64,000 nucleotides of DNA from assembly GCF_001280515.1 (NCBI RefSeq), contig NZ_LBIQ01000028.1, forward strand, positions 234,729-298,728, in the 5' to 3' direction. Source of the DNA: Mangrovimonas sp. ST2L15 (GTDB lineage: Bacteria > Bacteroidota > Bacteroidia > Flavobacteriales > Flavobacteriaceae). Below, in pieces: positions 1-9,283 of the stretch. The notes under the pieces were generated by a model, which ran no database searches, was not told the DNA's origin, and saw only the letters and a list, made by a program, of their open reading frames with translations. Numbering within the stretch: the first letter of the stretch is position 1; every line of letters begins with the position of its first letter. A program made the translations under genes and the position numbers.

Positions 1-60
1 ATATAACGAAAAACGCGACCCGAAGGGAAACGTCCAAAACAACAACGAACAAAAACACTC

Positions 61-1179
61 ATGAAACTGAATATTGCTGTTTTATCAGGAGATGGCATTG
101 GTCCCGAAGTGACCGATCAAGCCATCAAAGTATTGAAAGCTATAGCTGTAGAATATGATCACACCTTCCTTTTCTCATCGGCTCCAGTTGGAGCTATTGC
201 GATTGATGAAACTGGAAATCCACTACCGGACAGCACCCTTGATTTATGCAAAACAAGTGATGCCGTTTTATTTGGATCTATTGGAGACCCTAAATATGAT
301 AACGATCCCAATGCTAAAGTTCGCCCAGAACAAGGGTTATTGAAACTAAGAAAAGAATTGGGCTTATACGCCAATATACGTCCAGTAAAAGCATATGATA
401 TGCTTTTGGATAAGTCTCCTTTGAAAAAAGAGAACATTCAAGGAACCGACATCAGCATCTATAGGGAACTGACAGGAGGTATTTACTTTGGGGAGAAAAA
501 GCAAAATGAGGAAGGCACTTGGGCTTCTGACTTATGTGAATATTCCAAAGAAGAAATTGAGCGAATTTCCCATCTGGCATTCAAAGCGGCTCAAGCTCGC
601 AGGAGCAAGTTAACACTTGTTGACAAAGCGAATGTATTGGAAACATCGCGCTTATGGAGAAAAGTTGTAAAACAAGTTGCCGAGTCCTATCCAGATGTGG
701 AATTGGATTTCTTATTTGTAGACAACGCAGCAATGCAAATGATCTTAAATCCGAAACAATTTGATGTCATTTTAACAGAGAATATGTTTGGTGATATTAT
801 TAGTGATGAGGCCAGCGTAATAGGTGGAAGTATTGGTTTATTGGCATCAGCTTCTGTAGGTGACAAACATGCCTTATTTGAACCCATTCACGGCTCATAT
901 CCACAGGCGACAGGAAAAGGAATTGCCAACCCCGTAGCCTCCATTTTATCAGCAGCTATGTTGTTAGATCATTTCGAACTTTATCAAGAGGCCGAATTAA
1001 TCAGAAAGGCCGTTGAAAAGTCCTTACAATTAAACATCACGACTCCAGATTTAAATCCGGATTCTGAAAATATTACCACAAGTAAAGTTGGAGATTTCAT
1101 TGAGGATTATATTAATAACCCTCAAGATTCCAACATCAATTTTCAAAACTTACATTTGGGTCAGTCTACCATTATTTAA
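61..1179 (+). CDS. leuB: 3-isopropylmalate dehydrogenase
   Basis: Oxidatively decarboxylates 3-isopropylmalate to 2-oxoisocaproate (NAD+, Mg2+) in cytoplasmic leucine synthesis. The 372-residue protein has the usual family length. The N-terminal nucleotide-fold motif LSGDGIGPEV is present, the substrate arginines lie in RKELGLYANIRP (about 97-107), the catalytic Lys is in TLVDKANV (about 189), and the metal-binding aspartates are at about D221, D245 and D249 in DNAAMQM and FGDIISDEAS. Only 60 bases precede it, so it is probably the last gene of a leu operon that starts outside the window. A terminator follows directly. Confidence 0.97.
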   Translation: MKLNIAVLSGDGIGPEVTDQAIKVLKAIAVEYDHTFLFSSAPVGAIAIDETGNPLPDSTLDLCKTSDAVLFGSIGDPKYDNDPNAKVRPEQGLLKLRKELGLYANIRPVKAYDMLLDKSPLKKENIQGTDISIYRELTGGIYFGEKKQNEEGTWASDLCEYSKEEIERISHLAFKAAQARRSKLTLVDKANVLETSRLWRKVVKQVAESYPDVELDFLFVDNAAMQMILNPKQFDVILTENMFGDIISDEASVIGGSIGLLASASVGDKHALFEPIHGSYPQATGKGIANPVASILSAAMLLDHFELYQEAELIRKAVEKSLQLNITTPDLNPDSENITTSKVGDFIEDYINNPQDSNINFQNLHLGQSTII

Positions 1180-1208
1180 GTCCTCCCTAAATGAATGATT
1201 AATAGTTT

Positions 1209-1234
1209 AAAAGCACCTCTCTGGGGTGCTTTTT
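1209..1234. terminator. Bidirectional rho-independent terminator after leuB
   Basis: A 9-bp stem, AAAAGCACC (1209-1217) with GGTGCTTTT (1225-1233), has a 7-nt loop and a T-run on the plus side and A-run giving Ts on the minus side. It lies between the convergent ends of leuB and the LLM-class oxidoreductase, so it can serve both. Confidence 0.85.
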
Positions 1235-1242
1235 AGCTTCTA

Positions 1243-2259
1243 TTAAATTCCATTGATTTCATTCATGATTTCTGAAAACAACTGATAAGAACGCCTCCTG
1301 TCTTGAGGATCAAAGGTATTGGTCACTACCATCAATTCATCCACCTTGTTTTCCGCTAAGAATTTTTCAGTCTCTTCCTTCACCTTCTTTTTATCACCTA
1401 CCATTGAAAAACGCAACATCTGTTGAACTGATGGGTTCATCAAAATACTTTTTAATTCCGAAGTCATTTGGGTGGGAGGTGTTAAATACTCCCGTTTCCC
1501 CATAAATAGGTTCATTACCATTCTAATAGGTGATGTAAACATCATCTCAGCCTTTTCCAATGTATCTGCAGCAATGACATTCACGCCAGCAATCACATAA
1601 GGCTGGGATAAAAATTGAGAAGGTGTAAAATCATGTCTGTAAATTTGGAGTGCCTCATGAAAGTGAGCCGTTGCGAAATGACTAGCAAAAGCATAGGGCA
1701 GCCCCAATCTAGCAGCTAGTTTGGCACTATCCGTGCTGGATCCCAAAATATAAATAGGAACCTGAACGCCTTCTGCAACTGTCGCACGGACCTTATTTTG
1801 CACATTATCAAGTGAAAAATACTGCTGGATATCAGCCACCTCATCAGGAAACCTCATAGTAGCCTGCATTCTATCTGACCTAATCGCATTGGCCGTATCG
1901 GCATCGGTACCTGGGGCACGTCCCAATCCCAAATCTATTCTATCGGGATATAACGTTCCAAGGGTCCCAAACTGTTCAGCTACAATGAGTGGGGAATGGT
2001 TAGGCAACATAATTCCTCCCGAACCAACCCGAATACTTTTGGTATTTTCAGCAATATAACCTATCAAAATAGAAGTCGCAGAACTAGCTATATTGATGGA
2101 ATTATGATGTTCTGCCAACCAAAATCGATGATATCCCAAAGATTCAACCAACTGGGCTAATCCCAAAGTATTATCGTATGTTTCTTTGACTTGGCTGCCT
2201 TCATTTACAAAGGCTAATTCTAGCATGGAGTATTTTACTTCACTCAATTCTCTAATCAT
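1243..2259 (-). CDS. LLM class (bacterial luciferase-like) flavin-dependent oxidoreductase
   Basis: Flavin-dependent monooxygenase of the luciferase-like TIM-barrel superfamily. The diagnostic stretch GYHRFWLAEHHN is near residues 43-54, followed by IRVGSGGIMLPNHSPL and DRIDLGLGRAPGTD, which are typical of the YhbW/MsnO8-like subgroup. It is 338 aa, of family length. The substrate cannot be deduced. A downstream Met at residue 12 (position 2226) is an alternative start, but the preceding residues fit the first beta strand of the family. It is convergent with leuB and divergent from the ROK kinase gene. Confidence 0.9.
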   Translation of the reverse strand: MIRELSEVKYSMLELAFVNEGSQVKETYDNTLGLAQLVESLGYHRFWLAEHHNSINIASSATSILIGYIAENTKSIRVGSGGIMLPNHSPLIVAEQFGTLGTLYPDRIDLGLGRAPGTDADTANAIRSDRMQATMRFPDEVADIQQYFSLDNVQNKVRATVAEGVQVPIYILGSSTDSAKLAARLGLPYAFASHFATAHFHEALQIYRHDFTPSQFLSQPYVIAGVNVIAADTLEKAEMMFTSPIRMVMNLFMGKREYLTPPTQMTSELKSILMNPSVQQMLRFSMVGDKKKVKEETEKFLAENKVDELMVVTNTFDPQDRRRSYQLFSEIMNEINGI

Positions 2260-2429
2260 TTTTATATGACGTGAAATTATTAAAATGAATACGGAATGGT
2301 CTTAATATTATGTTAGAAATTAAAGGATCACACCATAGTCTACATCGTTTAATTTGAAAATGCATGAATCAGTTTTTGAATGGTTCCGATGATAATGTTT
2401 AAATTTACAATATCATCAAAAACACTTGT

Positions 2430-3182
2430 ATGCAAATTTTAGGAATCGACATTGGAGGAAGTGGTATGAAAGGTGCCATAGTAAATACCATAACAGGGGA
2501 ACTAATCACAGAACGATTTCGTATTCCTACACCCAAATCGAGAACTCCTGAAGCCATGGCTGAAGTATTTAAGGATATTGTGGCTCATTTTGATTATTCG
2601 GGCCCCATTGGTTGTGGTTTCCCTAGCATAATCAAGCATGGAATTTGTAAAGCCTCAGGAAATTTACATGATGAATGGGACCATGTCAATGTCGAAGAAT
2701 TATTCTCAAAAGCCTGTAAGCAATCAGTAACCGTTATCAATGACGCCGATGCTGCTGGATATGCCGTCATGAACTATGGTATAGGGCAAGGAAAATCTGG
2801 ATTGGTTGTCACTATTACCATTGGAACTGGTTTGGGCAGTGGTGCCTTCTATGATGGAAAATTAATACCCAACTTTGAATTGGGCCAAATCCCATATAAG
2901 AAATACAAAAAAATAGAACAATGGGCCGCCAACTCAGTCAAAGAAAAAAAGAACCTCAGCTTTAAAAAATGGGGTAAGCGCTTTAATACCTTTTTAGAAT
3001 TAGTAGACACTATTATTTGTCCTGATTTTATCATTTTAGGTGGTGGCACCTCTGATGATTTTGACAAATTCAAAAAGTATATTAAAATAGAAACACCCGT
3101 AGCCCCAGCGCACCTTGGGAATCATGCCGGAATCATTGGTGCTGCCTGTGCAGCCACTCACAAAATTCCAAAATCATATTAG
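2430..3182 (+). CDS. ROK-family kinase, polyphosphate-glucokinase-like
   Basis: Sugar kinase of the ROK/actin-like fold. Phosphate-1 motif LGIDIGGSGMKGA is at residues 4-16, the catalytic Asp is in INDADAAGY (about 106-114), and phosphate-2 is ITIGTGLGSG. The GSGMKGA and NDADAAG motifs and the 250-residue length resemble strictly polyphosphate/ATP glucokinases (PpgK) more than ROK repressors; no DNA-binding domain is present. The likely reaction is glucose to glucose-6-phosphate with polyphosphate or ATP, but the donor is an inference. It ends 4 bases before the convergent argH stop. Confidence 0.85.
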   Translation: MQILGIDIGGSGMKGAIVNTITGELITERFRIPTPKSRTPEAMAEVFKDIVAHFDYSGPIGCGFPSIIKHGICKASGNLHDEWDHVNVEELFSKACKQSVTVINDADAAGYAVMNYGIGQGKSGLVVTITIGTGLGSGAFYDGKLIPNFELGQIPYKKYKKIEQWAANSVKEKKNLSFKKWGKRFNTFLELVDTIICPDFIILGGGTSDDFDKFKKYIKIETPVAPAHLGNHAGIIGAACAATHKIPKSY

Positions 3183-3186
3183 GAAC

Positions 3187-4461
3187 CTAATCAGGAAATT
3201 TCGCCCTAATTTTATCTAAACTGAGATTCCCCATGCTCCCAACATGCACATGCTGTTTTGACATATCGGGCACATAGGTACCATCTTGTACTTCAGCCCC
3301 AATTTTTTTATAAGCATCCCTAAAACTCATCCCCGACTCGACCAGTGTATTGATATTATCCACTGTAAAGAGATACTGATATTTGGGATCATTTAAATCA
3401 ATTTCCTTCACTTGAATCTGCTTAATGGCATAATTAAAAATATCTAACAAGTCCTTTGTATCTTCTATCGCTCCGATCATATTTTCCTTCAGTAATTGGT
3501 AATCCCGATGATACCCACTCGGCAAATTATTAGTGATCAAGGTCATTTCCATAGGTAAACTTTGAAGTTTATTACTCTTGCCACGAATTAGCTCAAAAAC
3601 ATCTGGATTCTTTTTATGGGGCATGATACTACTTCCTGTGGTTAATTCATCTGGAAAGGAAATGAAACCAAAGTTTTGGCTCATATACAAACAAATGTCC
3701 ATCGAGAATCTGGCTAGCGTATTTGTCAAACTTGATATAGCCATAGACAAAGTTCGTTCAGCTTTTCCACGGCTCATTTGTGCTGCCACAACATTATATT
3801 TCATGGATGTAAATCCTAAAGCTTTCCTAGTAAACTCTCTGTCTATAGGAAACGAACTTCCATAACCGGCAGCAGAACCCAATGCATTCTGATCGACTGT
3901 TTTTAAGGCTGCTTGCAATAAATAAACGTCATCTACCAACATCTCGGCATAAGCGGAAAACCACAACCCAAAAGACGATGGCATAGCAACTTGCAGATGG
4001 GTGTACCCAGGAAGTAACCTATCTTTATAAGCGTCTGCCAAGTCCAAGAGTGTTTCAAAAAGAACTTTTGACTTACCGAGAATCTCTTTTAAATTTTCTT
4101 TGTAATACAACTGAAGGGCTACCAAAACTTGATCATTTCTAGATCTAGCCGTATGGATTTTTTTACCAACATCTCCATAAGTCTTGGTCAATTCAAATTC
4201 AATCTTGGAATGCACATCTTCAAATTGGTCTTCAATAGCAAACGTTCCATTTTCCAGTTGCTCTGATAACATTTTAAGACCTTCTTCAAGTTGTTCCAAC
4301 TCTCCTTCGGAAAGAATTTCCACTTCCTTCAACATCTGTGCATGGGCCAAAGAGGCCCGAATGTCATATCTGGCGATAAACATATCGATCTCACGATCAT
4401 TACCAACTGTAAACTGCTCTATTTTTTTATCGATAGAAATCCCCTTATCCCAAAGTTTCAT
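3187..4461 (-). CDS. argH: Argininosuccinate lyase
   Basis: Splits argininosuccinate into arginine and fumarate, the last step of arginine synthesis. It belongs to the fumarase/aspartase superfamily. The signature GSSIMPHKKNPD is at about residues 276-287, the catalytic His in PGYTHLQ at about 155, and the HTARSRNDQ motif at about 103-111. At 424 aa it is slightly shorter than the 460-aa E. coli enzyme, mainly at the C-terminus, as in other Bacteroidota. It is the last gene of the minus-strand arginine operon, 88 bases after the deacylase gene. Confidence 0.96.
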   Translation of the reverse strand: MKLWDKGISIDKKIEQFTVGNDREIDMFIARYDIRASLAHAQMLKEVEILSEGELEQLEEGLKMLSEQLENGTFAIEDQFEDVHSKIEFELTKTYGDVGKKIHTARSRNDQVLVALQLYYKENLKEILGKSKVLFETLLDLADAYKDRLLPGYTHLQVAMPSSFGLWFSAYAEMLVDDVYLLQAALKTVDQNALGSAAGYGSSFPIDREFTRKALGFTSMKYNVVAAQMSRGKAERTLSMAISSLTNTLARFSMDICLYMSQNFGFISFPDELTTGSSIMPHKKNPDVFELIRGKSNKLQSLPMEMTLITNNLPSGYHRDYQLLKENMIGAIEDTKDLLDIFNYAIKQIQVKEIDLNDPKYQYLFTVDNINTLVESGMSFRDAYKKIGAEVQDGTYVPDMSKQHVHVGSMGNLSLDKIRAKFPD

Positions 4462-4549
4462 TTTTTTATAGATATTAGAATCAAGACCGTTTCGCTTCTA
4501 GAACCTAGGCTTAAAAATATTGGTTCTGCTATCTTGATTATTGGTTCAT

Positions 4550-5611
4550 TTAAAATACTTTCTCTAATAATTCAATATAAATCTTTATCCCTTCCTCTAT
4601 TTCTTCCAAGTGAATAAACTCATCTGCAGAATGTGACCTTGTACTATCCCCAGGCCCCAGTTTTAATGAGGGACAAGATAAGACTGCCTGGTCGGATAAA
4701 GTTGGGGAGCCGTAGGTTGTTCTTCCCATCTCAATACCAGCTTGAACCAATGAATGAGACACAGGAATAGATGACGAATTCAACCTCAAACTTCTCGGAA
4801 TCAAGCTATCTACAGGGGCTTTCTTCATTAAAATATCTGCTACTTCTTGATTGGAGTATTGATCATTCACCCGACAATCTATGACCAAATCCACATTGGC
4901 AGGAATCGCATTATGTTGTTTTCCTCCATGAATTTGGGATACGGTCAGCTTGACTTCTCCCAAAGTTTCAGATACTTTCTCAAATTTAAAATCTCGGAAC
5001 CATTCTAATACCTTAATCGTTTTATAAATGGCATTATCATCATTTGGGTGGGCGGCATGACTGGGTGTTCCTTTTACCACGGCATCAAACACAACCAAGC
5101 CCTTTTCGGCTACAGCCAAATTCATCAAAGTGGGTTCTCCTACTATGGCTACATCAATTTTAGGAATAATGGGAAGCATACTGTTCAATCCTTTATCACC
5201 ACTACTCTCTTCCTCTGCTGATGCCACAATTACCAAGTTATAAGTTAAATCCCTTTTTTCATAAAAATAGGTGAACGTTGCAATCAATGACACCAAACAA
5301 CCTCCAGCATCATTGCTTCCTAAACCAAATAATTTTCCATCTTCAACGAGAGCTTTAAACGGATCCTTAGTATAACCATTATTGGGTTTAACCGTATCAT
5401 GATGGGAATTGAGCAACAAAGTAGGCTTGGAAGCATCAAAATGCTTATTGATGGCCCAAACATTGTGGTCGGTTCTATTAAAAGGAATTTTATGATTTGT
5501 AAACCAATTTTCAATATGGTGCGCTGTTCCATCTTCCTCCGATGAAAAAGATGGCGTTTCTATAAGTTGTTTTAACAACTCGATGGCTTCCTGTGTAAGC
5601 TGTTCTATCAT
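4550..5611 (-). CDS. M20 family deacylase: N-acetyl(succinyl)-citrulline/ornithine deacylase, ArgE-type
   Basis: Zinc-dependent amidohydrolase that would remove the N-acyl group at the end of the acylated arginine pathway. The metal-binding pieces are visible: NSHHDTV (His about 70-71, Asp 72), GSNDAGG (Asp about 101), the catalytic SAEEESSG (about 131-138), and the C-terminal RSHSADEF. Because the neighbouring carbamoyltransferase is of the N-acylornithine type, the natural substrate is probably N-acetyl- or N-succinyl-citrulline rather than acetylornithine (inference). 353 aa. Its start codon overlaps the argB end by 4 bases (translational coupling). Confidence 0.88.
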   Translation of the reverse strand: MIEQLTQEAIELLKQLIETPSFSSEEDGTAHHIENWFTNHKIPFNRTDHNVWAINKHFDASKPTLLLNSHHDTVKPNNGYTKDPFKALVEDGKLFGLGSNDAGGCLVSLIATFTYFYEKRDLTYNLVIVASAEEESSGDKGLNSMLPIIPKIDVAIVGEPTLMNLAVAEKGLVVFDAVVKGTPSHAAHPNDDNAIYKTIKVLEWFRDFKFEKVSETLGEVKLTVSQIHGGKQHNAIPANVDLVIDCRVNDQYSNQEVADILMKKAPVDSLIPRSLRLNSSSIPVSHSLVQAGIEMGRTTYGSPTLSDQAVLSCPSLKLGPGDSTRSHSADEFIHLEEIEEGIKIYIELLEKVF

Positions 5612-6390
5612 AAAACCAAGGTTGTAAATTTTTGATTTGTGTTTGAAATTATGGTTGGGTTTCCTATTATCACTTTAGAAACGCCTTTTTTTAGTCCTTC
5701 AAAACAATTGTGTACTTTGGGTAACATCCCTTCTGAAATGACTCCTTCAGACACCAATTCTTTATAAGTTTCCAAATTGATTTGTTCAATTACGGACTGA
5801 TCGTCTTCAATAGAACGTAACACGCCGTTTTTCTCAAAGATATAAATCAATGACACCTCATATTTTGAAGACATAGCTATGGCCAATTCCGAAGCAATAG
5901 TATCTGCATTGGTGTTTAAAAGCTGTCCCATCTTATCATGGGTAATGGCACAAAATACGGGCACCAAATTATTTTCGAGGAATAATGCAATCTGCCCCTC
6001 ATTAATTTCATCGACATCGCCTGCAAATCCATAATCTAGATCTTTCACTTCCCTTTTATGGGCCCTAATGACATTGGCATCGGCTCCAGACAAACCAATC
6101 GCATTTGATCCAAACGATTGTAATTGAGCAGTCATATTCTTATTCAACAACCCAGCATAAACCATAGTAACAATCTCCAAATTGGATTGGTCTGTAATTC
6201 GACGGCCATCAACCATTTTTGCCTCAACGCCCAACTTGGCCGCCAATTCTGTGGCTCGCTTTCCTCCTCCATGAACTAAAATTTTCTTACCTTCTATTTT
6301 GGAAAAGGCCAATAAAAATTCGGCTAAAGCTTCTTGATTATTGATAATATTACCTCCAATTTTTATAATTTGAAGCGGTTCTTTACTCAT
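5608..6390 (-). CDS. argB: Acetylglutamate kinase
   Basis: Phosphorylates N-acetyl(succinyl)glutamate at the gamma-carboxylate using ATP. It is an amino-acid-kinase fold protein of 260 aa with IIKIGGN at the N-terminus (Lys10), the glycine-rich VHGGGKRATELA at about 39-50, and the GLSGADAN segment in the middle. It lacks the N-terminal extension of arginine-inhibited hexameric kinases, so feedback inhibition may be weak (inference). It sits between the carbamoyltransferase and the deacylase in the arginine operon. Confidence 0.95.
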   Translation of the reverse strand: MSKEPLQIIKIGGNIINNQEALAEFLLAFSKIEGKKILVHGGGKRATELAAKLGVEAKMVDGRRITDQSNLEIVTMVYAGLLNKNMTAQLQSFGSNAIGLSGADANVIRAHKREVKDLDYGFAGDVDEINEGQIALFLENNLVPVFCAITHDKMGQLLNTNADTIASELAIAMSSKYEVSLIYIFEKNGVLRSIEDDQSVIEQINLETYKELVSEGVISEGMLPKVHNCFEGLKKGVSKVIIGNPTIISNTNQKFTTLVL

Positions 6391-6416
6391 TGATACACAT
6401 TTTAAATACTTTCATT

Positions 6417-7352
6417 TTATAAACTCTCCAAAATATTTTTAAGCACCACTTGGGCAGCAAACGTTCTATTGTTCGCTTGTTTTATAACCACCGATTGCTC
6501 ACTATCAAGCACTGCGTCTTCTACTACCACATTTCTTCTTACTGGTAAGCAGTGCATGAATTTGGCATTACCTAATTTTTCTTGGGTCATCATCCAGCTT
6601 GGGTTTGTGTTTAAAACCTGACCATACTCCTTGAAATTACTCCAGTTCTTCACGTAAACGAAATCGGCATTTCTCATGGCCTCCTTTTGATCATAAACAA
6701 TTGGGACATTTTTGGTAATTTCAGGATCCAACTCATACCCTTCAGGATGGGTGATTACAAACTCCACGTCCATTTCTTGCATCATAGTTGCAAACGAATT
6801 GGCCACCGCTTGAGGTAACGCCTTCGGATGCGGAGCCCAAGACAACACCACCTTTGGAACTTTCTTTTCTGTTAGTTCCGTAATAGTAATCGCATCGGCC
6901 AAAGCTTGTAATGGATGTGCAGTAGCGCTTTCCATATTGATAATGGGTACGGTGGCATACTTCTCAAAACTTTTTAAAATATATTCGGATTGATCTTTGG
7001 CCTTGTCCTTTAAGCTTGGAAATGCTCTCACTGCAATCACATCGGCATATTGGGAAATCACTTGTGCCGCTTCTTTAACATGCTCTGAAGTGTTGGCATC
7101 CATAATGGTTCCATCATCAAATTCAAGCTGCCAAGCCTCATTCACATTTAATGACATCACATCCATCCCTAAATTCTTTGCCGCCTTTTCCGTACTTAAT
7201 CTGGTTCTAAGACTGGCATTGAAAAACAACATGACCAGGGTTTTATTTTTACCCAATTCTTTATACTCAAATGGATCCATTTTTAATAAAATGGCTTCCT
7301 TAATCGCATCTTGAATATTGGGAATATCCTGTATTTCCGTGTACTTCTTCAT
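6417..7352 (-). CDS. N-acetyl/N-succinyl-ornithine carbamoyltransferase
   Basis: Transfers the carbamoyl group to an N-acylated ornithine, replacing the ordinary ornithine carbamoyltransferase. The carbamoyl-phosphate motif is SLRTR (residues 47-51) instead of the STRTR of normal OTCases, and HPLQALAD and HCLPVRR are present, while the ornithine-binding SMG motif is absent. This combination matches the Bacteroides/Xanthomonas AOTCase-SOTCase family. Whether acetyl or succinyl is preferred depends on a loop residue near position 89-90 and cannot be decided by eye. 311 aa; it ends one base before argD begins. Confidence 0.92.
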   Translation of the reverse strand: MKKYTEIQDIPNIQDAIKEAILLKMDPFEYKELGKNKTLVMLFFNASLRTRLSTEKAAKNLGMDVMSLNVNEAWQLEFDDGTIMDANTSEHVKEAAQVISQYADVIAVRAFPSLKDKAKDQSEYILKSFEKYATVPIINMESATAHPLQALADAITITELTEKKVPKVVLSWAPHPKALPQAVANSFATMMQEMDVEFVITHPEGYELDPEITKNVPIVYDQKEAMRNADFVYVKNWSNFKEYGQVLNTNPSWMMTQEKLGNAKFMHCLPVRRNVVVEDAVLDSEQSVVIKQANNRTFAAQVVLKNILESL

Positions 7353-8477
7353 TTATAATTCCGCTTTCAAGGCATTAAAAAATTGATCGATATGTGATTT
7401 TTTTACCGTCAATGGAGGTAAAATTCTTATCAAGTTTGGATTGTTGGCACTTCCTGTGAATATCTGATGTTGATAGATGAGTTTCTTTCTCAAATCTCCA
7501 ACCTTGAAATCAAATTCCAAACCTAACATCAATCCGCGTCCCTTCACTTGCTTCAACCCTGGAAGCTCTTTGGCTTTCTCCAAGAAATAAGCAGAGACTT
7601 CCATAGCATTCGCCATTAAGTCTTCATCTTCCATGACCTTCAAAACAGATAAAGATGCAGAACAAGCCAAATGATTCCCTCCAAATGTTGTACCCAACAT
7701 ACCATAAACCGCCTTAATATCTGGATGGATTAAAATCCCTCCGATGGGAAATCCATTTCCCATTCCCTTGGCAAGGGAAATGATATCGGGCTCAATTTTA
7801 TGTTTTTGGAACGCAAAAAAGTCACCGGTCCTACCGAAACCCGATTGCACCTCATCTGCTATAAATAAAACGCCATATGTTTTGCACAATTCTGCTAAGC
7901 CCTGATAAAATTCTGTGGTACTTTCATCCAATCCTCCTACACCTTGAATCACTTCCACAATTACAGCACAGGTTTCACCTGCCTTTAATATGGTGTCAAC
8001 ACCTTGCAAATCACCCAAAGCAACAAAATCAACTTGATGCTGCCCATTTAATGGCGCCACAATTTTTGGGCTATCCGTTGCTGCTACAGCAGCAGAGGTT
8101 CTTCCGTGAAAGGAATTTTTAAAGGCCAGCACTTTCGATTTCCCTGTCACAAATGAGGCTAATTTCAGCGCATTTTCATTGGCTTCAGCACCCGAATTAC
8201 ATAAAAACAACTGGTAATCCGTACAACCAGAAATTTGCACCAATTGTTGCGCCAAAGCCTCTTGCAGCGGGTTTTGGATTGCATTACTATAAAAACCCAA
8301 TTTAGCCACTTGATCCGAAACCGCTTTAACATATTGGGGATGGGAATGACCTATGGAAATAACAGCATGCCCACCATACAAATCCAAATACTCCCGACCT
8401 TGATCATCATATACATAGACATCTTTTGCCTTTACAGGTGTTATATCAAATAGAGGGTAAACATCAAACAAACTCAT
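7353..8477 (-). CDS. argD: Acetylornithine aminotransferase
   Basis: PLP-dependent class III aminotransferase converting N-acyl-glutamate-semialdehyde to N-acyl-ornithine. FLCNSGAEANENALK is at about 91-105, the PLP-contacting ADEVQSGFGRTG at about 207-218, and the Schiff-base Lys in SLAKGMGNGFPIGG at about residue 237. 374 aa, of family length. Its start overlaps the proC stop by 4 bases, indicating coupled translation within the arginine operon. Confidence 0.95.
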   Translation of the reverse strand: MSLFDVYPLFDITPVKAKDVYVYDDQGREYLDLYGGHAVISIGHSHPQYVKAVSDQVAKLGFYSNAIQNPLQEALAQQLVQISGCTDYQLFLCNSGAEANENALKLASFVTGKSKVLAFKNSFHGRTSAAVAATDSPKIVAPLNGQHQVDFVALGDLQGVDTILKAGETCAVIVEVIQGVGGLDESTTEFYQGLAELCKTYGVLFIADEVQSGFGRTGDFFAFQKHKIEPDIISLAKGMGNGFPIGGILIHPDIKAVYGMLGTTFGGNHLACSASLSVLKVMEDEDLMANAMEVSAYFLEKAKELPGLKQVKGRGLMLGLEFDFKVGDLRKKLIYQHQIFTGSANNPNLIRILPPLTVKKSHIDQFFNALKAEL

Positions 8478-9274
8478 ATTTGCTCTTTTTTAATGTTACT
8501 GATTTTTTGAAATGAAGCTACCATACCTTGAATTAAAGAAGAGCTCAATCCTTTGTGTTCCATCTCATTGAGTCCTTCTATAGTACAACCCTTGGGCGTT
8601 GTCACCTTGTCAATTTCCTCTTCAGGATGATTACCTGTATTGATTAACAAACTCGCAGCTCCTTCACACGTATACATGGCCAATTCTTGAGCTTCATTAG
8701 AATCAAACCCCAATTGGATGGCAGCTTGGGTTGTAGCCCTAATGAGACGCATCCAAAAAGCAATACCACTGGCGCATACTACTGTTGCAGCCTGCATCTG
8801 GCTCTCAGGAATCTCCAAAGTGTGACCCAGTCTATTGAAAATGGCTTCAGCTACTTTAATTCTCTTAGCTCCCATCACATTGCTACATAAACAGGTCATA
8901 GACTTACCTACAGCGATTGCCGTATTGGGCATTGCCCGAATTATATATTGCTCTGCTCCAACAATTGCTTCTATTTTTGGAATAGTATAACCAGTGATAG
9001 TTGAAATTATGACATGCTTTTCGGTTAAAAAAGGAGCAACATCTTTCAAAATGGCTTCAAAATGGGATGGCTGGACGGCAAAAATCAAAATATCAGATTC
9101 TTTTACCGCAGCCACATTATCCTGAGTGATCGAAACACCTTTGTAACCTTCAAATTCTGAAAGAGCTTCGGGGTGTCTCTTTGTTAAAACAAGAGTTGTA
9201 ATGGCATTGTTGGTGATTAATCCTTTGGCGATTGATCGTCCTAAATTTCCAGTTCCTATAATAGCAATTTTCAT
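8474..9274 (-). CDS. proC: Pyrroline-5-carboxylate reductase
   Basis: Makes proline from pyrroline-5-carboxylate with NAD(P)H. A Rossmann motif IIGTGNLGRSIA sits at the N-terminus, AMPNTAIAVGKSMTC in the middle, and the C-terminal signature reads TTPKGCTIEGLNEME, close to the classic P5CR pattern. 266 aa. Its location inside the arginine operon suggests coordinate control of the two glutamate-derived pathways. The residue V/A-S-G pattern (VVCASGIAFWMRL) varies slightly from enterobacterial ProC. Confidence 0.93.
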   Translation of the reverse strand: MKIAIIGTGNLGRSIAKGLITNNAITTLVLTKRHPEALSEFEGYKGVSITQDNVAAVKESDILIFAVQPSHFEAILKDVAPFLTEKHVIISTITGYTIPKIEAIVGAEQYIIRAMPNTAIAVGKSMTCLCSNVMGAKRIKVAEAIFNRLGHTLEIPESQMQAATVVCASGIAFWMRLIRATTQAAIQLGFDSNEAQELAMYTCEGAASLLINTGNHPEEEIDKVTTPKGCTIEGLNEMEHKGLSSSLIQGMVASFQKISNIKKEQI

Positions 9275-9283
9275 ATGAATCGT